DNA of 5,266 nt from Chlorobiota bacterium (GTDB taxonomy: Bacteria; Bacteroidota; Bacteroidia; Bacteroidales; JAADGE01). Location: contig JAADEE010000027.1 in assembly GCA_013153575.1 (NCBI GenBank), forward strand, positions 1-5,266, written 5' to 3'. A program made the position numbers and the translations under genes. Positions 1 through 5,266 of this stretch are shown piece after piece (the first letter of the stretch is position 1; each line of letters opens with the position of its first letter). The notes under the pieces are model-generated. The model was not told the origin of the DNA, ran no database searches, and saw only the letters and a program-made list of their open reading frames with translations.

Positions 1-1
1 A

Positions 2-37
2 GAAATATTAGGAATAGGTTTTTCTGTTAAATTCTAA
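2..37 (+). CDS. 3' end of an upstream gene, possibly an outer-membrane beta-barrel protein (partial)
   Basis: Only the last 11 codons and a TAA stop are present; they read EILGIGFSVKF. Alternating hydrophobic residues ending in a terminal phenylalanine are the usual C-terminal beta-strand signature of outer-membrane barrel proteins in Gram-negative bacteria, so I infer a barrel or TonB-dependent-receptor-like protein. The other two + frames hit stops within the first 30 bases, and a strong terminator follows about 33 bases after the stop, which supports this as a true gene end. It does not resemble the C-terminus of the copper ATPase CcoI, which often precedes ccoS. With so few residues the product cannot be named. 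Confidence 0.4.
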   Translation, partial: EILGIGFSVKF

Positions 38-69
38 AAAACAATTAATCCTTTTTAATAATAGGTTTT

Positions 70-110
70 TAAAACCACAGGAAGTTTTTCTTTCTGTGGT
101 TTTATTTTTA
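70..110 (+). terminator. Intrinsic terminator of the upstream gene
   Basis: AAAACCACAG (71-80) pairs perfectly with CTGTGGTTTT (94-103). The stem extends inward through GAAG/CTTT (81-84 with 90-93, one G-U pair) to a five-T loop at 85-89. The outer T70-A104 pair also forms, giving about 15 pairs, and T-rich sequence follows (105-110). It separates the upstream gene from the ccoS promoter region, so the cbb3 operon starts as its own transcription unit. Confidence 0.85.
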
Positions 111-204
111 TATAAACATTAATCAGCAATGAAATAAATTTACATATTAAAACAAATATTATAATTACAAAATAACACCAACAACAAAAAAAGACTAGAA
201 TATA

Positions 205-236
205 TTTATATACTTTATTATTTTTTTTTAAATTTG
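205..236 (+). promoter_or_regulatory. Probable Bacteroidota-type promoter for ccoSNOQP
   Basis: TAAATTTG at 229-236 is an exact match to the Bacteroidota -7 consensus TAnnTTTG. A weak -33 element, TTTA at 205-208 (consensus TTTG, one mismatch), lies 20 bases upstream, within the usual 19-21 spacing. Transcription would start near 242-244, giving a short leader of about 15 bases before the ccoS ATG at 258. The stretch is very AT-rich, so a chance match is possible, but position and spacing both fit. I see no clear Fnr-type palindrome between 111 and 204. Confidence 0.5.
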
Positions 237-257
237 TAACCTAAAATAAAAATTCTT

Positions 258-455
258 ATGGTTGTATTATTCATATTAATAGGATTAAGTCTTATTGTTG
301 CATTAATCTTTTTATTTTTATATATCTGGTCAGTTAAAGATGGGCAATATGATGATGGCCATACTCCTGCAATAAGAATATTATTTGATGACAATGAAAT
401 TGAAAAAAACACAGAAGAAACAAATACAACTAAAATAAATTCTGAAACCAATTAA
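258..455 (+). CDS. ccoS: CcoS, cbb3-type cytochrome oxidase maturation protein
   Basis: This small 65-residue membrane protein is needed for maturation of cbb3 oxidase; in studied systems, loss of CcoS leaves the enzyme without heme and copper cofactors in CcoN. One N-terminal membrane segment covers about residues 3-24. It is followed by the family signature WSVKDGQYDDGHTPAIRILFDD (residues 24-45), matching the conserved W-x-x-x-x-G-Q-[FY]-D-D ... P-A-x-R-I-L-F-D-D pattern. The remaining 20 residues are a hydrophilic N/T/E-rich tail of no recognised function. The ATG fits because the membrane segment begins directly after it and the promoter lies just upstream. ccoNO starts 11 bases after the stop, so the two are co-transcribed. 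Unlike many loci, no ccoI copper-ATPase gene directly precedes it. Confidence 0.93.
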   Translation: MVVLFILIGLSLIVALIFLFLYIWSVKDGQYDDGHTPAIRILFDDNEIEKNTEETNTTKINSETN

Positions 456-466
456 ACTAAATTAGT

Positions 467-2977
467 ATGACACAAGAAAAATTCTACTATGACAATAAGA
501 TTGTAAAGCTATTTGCTTATGCAACTCTTTTTTGGGGAATTGTAGGTATGCTGGTCGGTTTATTAGCTGCTGCACAAATTGCTTTTCCCTCTTTAAATTT
601 TGGGCTTTCTTTTACCACATTTGGAAGAGTCCGACCTTTACACACAAATGCAATTATATTTGCATTTACCGGTAATGCAATTTTTACAGGAGCATATTAT
701 TCAATGCAACGCCTATTAAAAACAAGAATGTTTAGTGACACTCTTAGCAAAGTTAATTTTTGGGGTTGGCAAATAATAATTCTTCTTGCTGCAATTACAC
801 TTTTATCGGGTATTACAACAAGTAAAGAATATGCCGAATTAGAATGGCCTATTGACATACTAATTGCAATTGTTTGGGTTTCATTTGGTTGGAATATGAT
901 AGGAACACTTATTAAAAGACGTGTTCAACACATTTATGTTGCAATTTGGTTTTTTCTTGCAAGTTTTGTTGCTGTTGCTGTACTACATATAGGAAACTCT
1001 ATTGAAATTCCTGTTAGTATGTTTAAAAGCTATACAGTTTATGCCGGTGTACAAGATGCTGTTGTGCAATGGTGGTATGGGCACAATGCTGTTGCATTTT
1101 TCTTAACAACACCATTCTTAGGAATAATGTATTATTTCTTACCCAAAGCTGCAAACAGACCTGTTTACTCATACAGACTTTCAATTGTTCACTTTTGGTC
1201 ATTAATTTTTATATATATGTGGGCAGGACCTCACCATTTATTATATCAAGCATTACCAGATTGGGCACAAACACTCGGAGTTATTTTCTCAATTATGTTA
1301 CTCGCACCTTCTTGGGGAGGTATGATGAACGGACTTCTTACATTAAGAGGTGCATGGGACAGAGTTAGAGATAGTGCAATACTTAAATTCTTTGTTGTTG
1401 GTGTAACTGCTTATGGTATGTCAACTTTTGAAGGACCTATGCTTTCCCTTAAAACTGTAAATGCTTTAAGCCATTTTACAGATTGGACTATTGCTCACGT
1501 ACACATTGGAGGTATGGGATGGAATGGATTTATGACATTTGGAATGTTATATTGGCTAATTCCTAGACTTTTTAACACAAAACTTCATTCTGAAAAAGCT
1601 GCAAATATGCACTTTTGGATTGGAACATTTGGAATGTTATTATACTCAGTACCACTTTATTGGGCTGCATTTACACAAACTTTAATGTGGAAAGAATTTA
1701 CAGATTCAGGTTTCTTAGCTTATCCTGATTTCTTAGATACTGTTACCCAAATTATGCCTATGTATATTACACGTACACTTGGAGGCTTATTCTATTTTGC
1801 AGGAGCTGTTATGATGATACCTAATATAGTTAAAACTGTAAAATCTGGTCATATAATAAACAATGAAGAAGCATATGCCCCACCAAGAGAAAAAGTTGCA
1901 AAAAAACGTATTGCCGGAGAAACTCCTCATAGATGGATTGAAAGAAAAGCTGTTCATTTTACTGTATGGGTATTAATTGCAATTATTATCGGAGGTTTAG
2001 TTGAAATTATTCCTATGATAACTGTTAAATCAAATATACCAACTATTGAAGCTGTAAAACCTTATACTCCTTTAGAATTAGAAGGTAGAGATATTTATAT
2101 TAGAGAAGGATGTTACACTTGTCACTCACAAGTTGTAAGACCATTCCGTTCTGAAACAGAAAGATATGGTGAATATTCAAAACAAGGTGAATTTGTGTAT
2201 GACCACCCATATCAATGGGGTTCAAAAAGAACAGGTCCGGATTTGGCTCGTTCCGGTTACAGAGGTGGAACAATGTTCAGACCTGCAATTTGGCATTACG
2301 AACATTTCTTAAACCCTCAAAAAACATTTGAAAAATCAATAATGCCTGCATATCCTTGGTTTTACGAAAACGTTTTAGACAGAAGTGACTTAAAACGTAA
2401 AATTGAGGTTATGATAACTCTTGGCGTTCCTTATGATGGTGCTGAACCTGACTATAATTATGTTAATGAAAACGGAGAAGTTGATATTAATAAAGTTGAA
2501 GAAGCTTATAAATCACAAGCAGAAGAAATTGCAAAAGAACTTCAAGATATGGGTAAAGACATAACTTGGGATAAAGAAATTATTGCAATGATTGCCTACC
2601 TTCATAAATTAGGAAAAGATATTTCATTAGCAAAACTTGCAGAAAAAAAAGCAAATGAACCTAAAAATGAAGTTGTAGAAAATAATAATGGAGAAGTAAG
2701 TTTAGATGCAGGAGCAACCATTTTCTCATCAAATTGTGCAGCATGTCATGGACAAAAAGGCGAAGGCGGAATGGGACCTAACTTAGGTGATAAATTTACA
2801 ATCCATGGAGCAACAAACGAAGCAATCAAAAATGTAATTAGTAATGGTGCAGGAATTATGCCTCCATATAAAAAGTTTACAGAAACTGAACTAGCAAATC
2901 TTGTTGCATACACATCTTCACTCATAGGAACTAACCCTGCAAACGGAAAAGATCCTGAAGGTGATGAAATTAAATAA
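467..2977 (+). CDS. ccoNO: CcoNO fusion: cbb3 oxidase subunits I and II with an extra C-terminal cytochrome c domain
   Basis: This 836-residue catalytic chain of the inner-membrane cbb3 oxidase reduces O2 to water and pumps protons. Residues 1 to about 465 are CcoN with roughly 12 membrane helices. Heme ligands are H59 and H346 (low-spin heme b) and H344 (heme b3); CuB ligands are H206, H256 and H257. Y250, six residues before H256, is the expected cross-linked tyrosine of C-family oxidases. EYAELEWP (121-128), [10 protein letters not shown] and E322 are also typical. CcoO follows: an anchor helix at about 496-518, heme motif CYTCH (549-553) and axial M626 in SIMPAYPWF. The CcoN-CcoO fusion is common in Bacteroidota. 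Unusual is a charged linker (about 717-745) leading to a second cytochrome c domain with CAACH (757-761) and M798. The canonical CcoO ends near residue 717. Translation from ATG 467 gives the normal CcoN N-terminus. Confidence 0.96.
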   Translation: MTQEKFYYDNKIVKLFAYATLFWGIVGMLVGLLAAAQIAFPSLNFGLSFTTFGRVRPLHTNAIIFAFTGNAIFTGAYYSMQRLLKTRMFSDTLSKVNFWGWQIIILLAAITLLSGITTSKEYAELEWPIDILIAIVWVSFGWNMIGTLIKRRVQHIYVAIWFFLASFVAVAVLHIGNSIEIPVSMFKSYTVYAGVQDAVVQWWYGHNAVAFFLTTPFLGIMYYFLPKAANRPVYSYRLSIVHFWSLIFIYMWAGPHHLLYQALPDWAQTLGVIFSIMLLAPSWGGMMNGLLTLRGAWDRVRDSAILKFFVVGVTAYGMSTFEGPMLSLKTVNALSHFTDWTIAHVHIGGMGWNGFMTFGMLYWLIPRLFNTKLHSEKAANMHFWIGTFGMLLYSVPLYWAAFTQTLMWKEFTDSGFLAYPDFLDTVTQIMPMYITRTLGGLFYFAGAVMMIPNIVKTVKSGHIINNEEAYAPPREKVAKKRIAGETPHRWIERKAVHFTVWVLIAIIIGGLVEIIPMITVKSNIPTIEAVKPYTPLELEGRDIYIREGCYTCHSQVVRPFRSETERYGEYSKQGEFVYDHPYQWGSKRTGPDLARSGYRGGTMFRPAIWHYEHFLNPQKTFEKSIMPAYPWFYENVLDRSDLKRKIEVMITLGVPYDGAEPDYNYVNENGEVDINKVEEAYKSQAEEIAKELQDMGKDITWDKEIIAMIAYLHKLGKDISLAKLAEKKANEPKNEVVENNNGEVSLDAGATIFSSNCAACHGQKGEGGMGPNLGDKFTIHGATNEAIKNVISNGAGIMPPYKKFTETELANLVAYTSSLIGTNPANGKDPEGDEIK
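2702..2926 (+). other. Extra class-I cytochrome c domain at the C-terminus of CcoNO
   Basis: Residues 746-820 of CcoNO form a complete mono-heme cytochrome c fold: a leading helix around ATIFSSN, heme attachment CAACHG (757-762), the loop GEGGMGPNL, axial methionine M798 in GIMPPY, and a closing helix [16 protein letters not shown]. The domain would lie in the periplasm, beyond the CcoO heme. From the first heme cysteine, 13 of 19 aligned residues are identical to the heme domain of CcoP in this same operon, and the Cys-to-Met spacing is nearly equal (41 versus 42). This suggests a CcoP-type origin. CcoP here has only one heme domain, so this one may stand in for the missing CcoP heme; that role is inference. 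Confidence 0.88.
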
Positions 2978-2986
2978 ATAACAAAT

Positions 2987-3018
2987 ATGTTTCAAGGGAA
3001 TAATTCCCTTTGAAACAT
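2987..3018 (+). promoter_or_regulatory. Bulged hairpin in the ccoNO-ccoQ spacer
   Basis: ATGTTTCAAGGGAA (2987-3000) pairs with TTCCCTTTGAAACAT (3004-3018), making 14 base pairs with a single bulged T at 3009 and a TAA loop. No T-run follows, so it is not a normal intrinsic terminator. It starts 9 bases after the ccoNO stop and ends 12 bases before the ccoQ ATG. A plausible role is stabilising the ccoNO mRNA end or tuning the ratio of ccoNO to ccoQP; an operator is the alternative. The structure is seen in the sequence; the role is inferred. Confidence 0.7.
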
Positions 3019-3030
3019 TAATTTATAATT

Positions 3031-3234
3031 ATGTTAGGAGAAAAATTAAAATTTTTGAGTGAATATGATTGGGCAACAATATGGCCTAAAATCTCTGTAG
3101 TGCTATTTACATTAATATTTCTTTTTATAGTTTATATGGCTATAACTTTTAAGAAAAAAGATATAGAAGAATGGGAAGCAATGCCTCTTAACGATGGAGC
3201 AATATCAGATGATAAACACTCAAACAAAGATTAA
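3031..3234 (+). CDS. ccoQ: CcoQ, small subunit of cbb3 oxidase
   Basis: This 67-residue single-span membrane protein lies between ccoNO and ccoP, the conserved position of ccoQ/fixQ. One membrane helix covers about residues 21-40. It is followed by a basic KKK stretch and a short acidic cytoplasmic tail containing EEWEAMPLNDG, which matches the style of CcoQ tails in Bacteroidota. In studied bacteria CcoQ holds no cofactor and stabilises the association of CcoP with the core, protecting the enzyme under oxygen. The family is poorly conserved, so the call rests on size, topology and position. It is separated from ccoNO by a 53-base spacer filled with a hairpin, and from ccoP by 24 bases. Confidence 0.82.
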   Translation: MLGEKLKFLSEYDWATIWPKISVVLFTLIFLFIVYMAITFKKKDIEEWEAMPLNDGAISDDKHSNKD

Positions 3235-3258
3235 ATTCATTTTAAAAAATAAAAAAAA

Positions 3259-3798
3259 ATGGAAAACAAAAATACTGACCCAAAAGAAGTTTATACTGAA
3301 TATAACGAAAAATTTGATAAAAAATTAATGATTGACCATGACTATGATGGTATTAAAGAATTAGACAACCCACCACCACCATGGTTAATGTGGCTATTTT
3401 ATTTTACTGTAATATGGTCGGTTTGGTATCTTGCATGGTTTCATTGGTTTGATATGGGACGATTACAAGAAGCAGACTACGCTCACGAACTTGAAGAAGC
3501 TGCAGAAAAATACAAAGTTACAGCAATGGACGAAGAAACTATTAACATTTTAACTGCTGAAGAAGATTTAAACAGAGGTTCTGAAATTTATAAAAAATCT
3601 TGTGTTGCATGCCATGGAGATGCCGGACAAGGAGGTATTGGTCCAAACTTAAAAGATGCAGACTGGATATATGGAAGTGAAATAAAAGATGTATTTGGAG
3701 TAATTAAAAATGGTACGGATAAAGGAATGACATCATTCAAATCTCTTGGAGATGAAGATATACTTAAAGTATCAAGTTATGTTTTAAAAAAATTATAG
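3259..3798 (+). CDS. ccoP: CcoP, mono-heme cytochrome c subunit III of cbb3 oxidase
   Basis: This 179-residue membrane-anchored cytochrome c passes electrons towards CcoO/CcoN. The N-terminal CcoP signature is clear: DHDYDGIKELDNPPPPWL (26-43), then one membrane helix (about 43-62) rich in Trp and Tyr. An acidic helix linker (about 70-105) leads to one heme domain with CVACHG (115-120), the loop GQGGIGPNL and axial M157. Canonical proteobacterial CcoP is about 300 residues with two heme domains; here the second is absent. The stop is followed by a proper terminator, and no further heme motif or frameshifted remnant is visible before it, so this looks like the natural length and not a truncation. 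The ATG at 3259 follows an A-rich run, typical of starts in this phylum. The missing heme is balanced by the extra domain on CcoNO. Confidence 0.93.
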   Translation: MENKNTDPKEVYTEYNEKFDKKLMIDHDYDGIKELDNPPPPWLMWLFYFTVIWSVWYLAWFHWFDMGRLQEADYAHELEEAAEKYKVTAMDEETINILTAEEDLNRGSEIYKKSCVACHGDAGQGGIGPNLKDADWIYGSEIKDVFGVIKNGTDKGMTSFKSLGDEDILKVSSYVLKKL

Positions 3799-3822
3799 TT
3801 CCTTAATTTAATATTTTGTAAT

Positions 3823-3863
3823 AAAAAAACTGCAACTGATTATATATTGGTTGTAGTTTTTTT
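3823..3863 (+). terminator. Intrinsic terminator of the ccoSNOQP operon
   Basis: A7-CTGCAACTGAT (3823-3840) pairs with ATTGGTTGTAG-T7 (3846-3863) over 18 positions, including three G-U pairs, around a five-base TATAT loop (3841-3845). The T-tract at 3857-3863 follows the core stem and the matching A-tract lies on the other side, so it could work in both directions. It starts 25 bases after the ccoP stop and implies that ccoG is not simply read from the ccoS promoter. Confidence 0.88.
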
Positions 3864-3888
3864 GAATAACAACAAAACATTTCAATAA

Positions 3889-3917
3889 AAATCACTTTTT
3901 TGCGTGATTTAAATCAC
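3889..3917 (+). promoter_or_regulatory. Palindromic operator, Crp/Fnr-family-like, upstream of ccoG
   Basis: GTGATTTAAATCAC at 3904-3917 is a perfect 14-bp palindrome. Its arms have the GTGA-N6-TCAC spacing of Crp/Fnr-family sites; with flanks it reads CGTGA-N6-TCACA, nine of ten positions of the classical Crp consensus. A further half-site AAATCAC lies at 3889-3895, exactly 22 bases (about two helical turns) before the matching AAATCAC at 3911-3917. The palindrome ends 17 bases before the ccoG ATG, close enough to overlap a core promoter or the leader, so repression is as plausible as activation. A possible but weak promoter surrounds it (TTTG 3899-3902, TAAAAATA 3922-3929). Which regulator binds cannot be read from the sequence. 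Confidence 0.55.
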
Positions 3918-3934
3918 AATATAAAAATAAAAAG

Positions 3935-5266
3935 ATGAAACTTGACGGCAATAAAGAAGTTACATACAGAGATAAACTTGCAACAATTGATGAAGAAGGA
4001 AAACGTTTATGGATTTTTGCAAAGAAACCAAAAGGTAAATTATATAATTACAGACAAATCTTTGGTTATTCACTATTAGCATTTTTATTTATAGTTCCAT
4101 TTATTAAAGTAAATGGAGAACCATTAATGCTATTTAATGTAATTGAACGCAAATTTATAATTTTTGGAGTTATATTTTGGCCACAAGATTCATTCTTATT
4201 TTATTTAATGATGCTTTCCACAATACTGTTTATAATCTTATTTACAGTTGTTTACGGAAGGTTATTTTGCGGATGGGCATGCCCTCAAACAATTTTCTTA
4301 GAACTTGTTTTTAGAAAAATTGAATGGCTAATAGATGGAAATCCTACACAACAAAAAAAATTAAAAGCTCAAAAATGGAATCTTAACAAAATATTTAAAC
4401 GTACACTTAAACATACTATATTTTGGTTAATATCATTTGCCATTGTTTTAGCTTTGCTATCATTTATTTTAGGAGTTGAAACAGTAATTCAATTTGTAAC
4501 ACACCCATTCCCTGAACATACAACAGGTTTCATAGCATTATTAGTATTTACTTCAGTTTTTTATTTCATATACGCATGGTTTAGAGAACAAGTTTGCACA
4601 ATTATGTGTCCATATGGAAGATTACAAGGAGTACTTTTAGATTCTAACTCAATAATTGTATCATACGATTATTTAAGAGGTGAACCAAGAGGTGTTGCAA
4701 AAAAAGGTAATAAAGAAACCCAAGAAAAACTTGGAGATTGTATAGACTGTAAACAATGTGTACAAGTCTGCCCGACAGGAATTGACATAAGAAACGGAAC
4801 TCAACTTGAATGTGTTAATTGTACAGCTTGTATTGATGCCTGTAATGCAACTATGACAAGAATAGGAAAACCTAAAGGACTTATAAGATTTGCATCAGAA
4901 AACGGAATAAAAAACGGGCAAAAACTTAAACTTACACCAAGAAACATTGCATATTCTGTTGTTTTAGTTATAATTGTAATGTTCCTTACAACATTACTCT
5001 TAACAAGACCGGATATTGAAACAAATATCCTAAGAGATAAAAATTTCATGTACCAAGAACAAGGTGATACTGCAATAAGTAACATTTACAATGTTAGAAT
5101 CCTAAACAAAACACATAAAGCAATGGATTTAACAGTAAAATTAGTTAATATTGACGGAGAATTAAAATTCTTTGGAGATGATTTACATATTGAAAGTGGA
5201 GAAAAAACTGAACCAAAAATGATTGTTTACATCCCGAAAGATAAAATTAAAACTAAAAATTTAATA
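3935..5266 (+). CDS. ccoG: CcoG, membrane polyferredoxin / cupric reductase for cbb3 oxidase assembly (3' end outside window)
   Basis: The frame stays open from ATG 3935 to the window edge, 444 codons, which is most of the usual 470-480 residues. CcoG (RdxA/FixG) is an inner-membrane iron-sulfur protein; in studied bacteria it reduces Cu(II) to Cu(I), feeding copper to the CuB site of CcoN. Membrane helices lie at about 42-58, 86-107, 161-182, 198-215 and 337-356. Signature motifs are FCGWACPQ (C112, C116), VCTIMCPYGR (C221, C225) and two 4Fe-4S ferredoxin clusters with C269, C272, C275, C279-Pro and C293, C296, C299, C303. The C-terminal part (about 370 on) is the periplasmic Ig-like FixG C-terminal domain. 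No other in-frame ATG gives a sensible start, the next Met being around residue 65. It follows the operon terminator and its own palindrome, so it is probably regulated separately. ccoH is a likely next gene. Confidence 0.95.
   Translation, partial: MKLDGNKEVTYRDKLATIDEEGKRLWIFAKKPKGKLYNYRQIFGYSLLAFLFIVPFIKVNGEPLMLFNVIERKFIIFGVIFWPQDSFLFYLMMLSTILFIILFTVVYGRLFCGWACPQTIFLELVFRKIEWLIDGNPTQQKKLKAQKWNLNKIFKRTLKHTIFWLISFAIVLALLSFILGVETVIQFVTHPFPEHTTGFIALLVFTSVFYFIYAWFREQVCTIMCPYGRLQGVLLDSNSIIVSYDYLRGEPRGVAKKGNKETQEKLGDCIDCKQCVQVCPTGIDIRNGTQLECVNCTACIDACNATMTRIGKPKGLIRFASENGIKNGQKLKLTPRNIAYSVVLVIIVMFLTTLLLTRPDIETNILRDKNFMYQEQGDTAISNIYNVRILNKTHKAMDLTVKLVNIDGELKFFGDDLHIESGEKTEPKMIVYIPKDKIKTKNLI

Noticed and set aside
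144..159. Small inverted repeat ATATT-N6-AATAT before the ccoS promoter
   Set aside because: Five-base AT-only arms are expected by chance in sequence this AT-rich.
218..451. Open frame on the - strand covering ccoS
   Set aside because: It lies antisense over ccoS, whose + strand product carries the full CcoS signature; the antisense protein has no recognisable motif.
1069..1368. A + strand open frame in another phase inside ccoNO
   Set aside because: It sits wholly within the CcoN region that encodes the CuB ligands H206, H256 and H257, and its product has no sensible family features.
1830..1960. CcoN-CcoO fusion as a sequencing error that lost a stop codon
   Set aside because: The frame is continuous with a plausible linker, no in-frame remnant of a start or stop is evident, and this fusion is a known arrangement in Bacteroidota.
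4801..5085. Open frame on the - strand within ccoG
   Set aside because: It is antisense to the second ferredoxin cluster and the last membrane helix of CcoG, so it is a by-product of codon use.
5240..5266. ccoG as a broken gene lacking a stop
   Set aside because: The frame runs into the window edge with about 25-40 residues left of the usual length, so the window simply ends first.

Overview
The window is a cbb3-type (heme-copper, C-family) cytochrome c oxidase locus from an AT-rich bacterium, almost certainly a member of Bacteroidota. Three things point there: subunits I and II are fused in one chain (CcoNO), starts are preceded by A-rich stretches rather than Shine-Dalgarno sequences, and a TAnnTTTG-type promoter element lies just upstream of the first gene. 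Codon use looks uniformly AT-rich across all genes, and I see no sign of mobile DNA. The assignment below phylum level is open.

Layout, all on the + strand: (1) 2-37, the last codons of an upstream gene whose C-terminus looks like that of an outer-membrane beta-barrel protein, followed by a strong intrinsic terminator (70-110). (2) An AT-rich intergenic stretch with a probable Bacteroidota-type promoter (205-236). (3) An operon ccoS (258-455), ccoNO (467-2977), ccoQ (3031-3234), ccoP (3259-3798), closed by a long intrinsic terminator (3823-3863). A bulged hairpin without a T-run fills the ccoNO-ccoQ spacer (2987-3018). (4) A short intergenic region with a perfect 14-bp palindrome GTGATTTAAATCAC (3904-3917), then ccoG (3935 to the window end, open at the 3' side).

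The gene products belong together. CcoNO and CcoP are the catalytic and electron-entry subunits, CcoQ is the small stabilising subunit, CcoS is a maturation factor for cofactor insertion, and CcoG is the membrane polyferredoxin that supplies Cu(I) for the CuB site. The copper ATPase ccoI and the assembly gene ccoH are not in the window; ccoH may follow ccoG.

The most notable point is how the c-type hemes are distributed. CcoNO carries a second, C-terminal cytochrome c domain beyond the normal CcoO heme, while CcoP is short and has one heme domain instead of the canonical two. The complex therefore still has three c hemes, but one domain appears to sit on the other subunit. The second point of interest is that ccoG looks like a separate transcription unit with its own Crp/Fnr-like operator. 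I found no wholly new system; this is a recognisable respiratory oxidase locus with an unusual domain layout.
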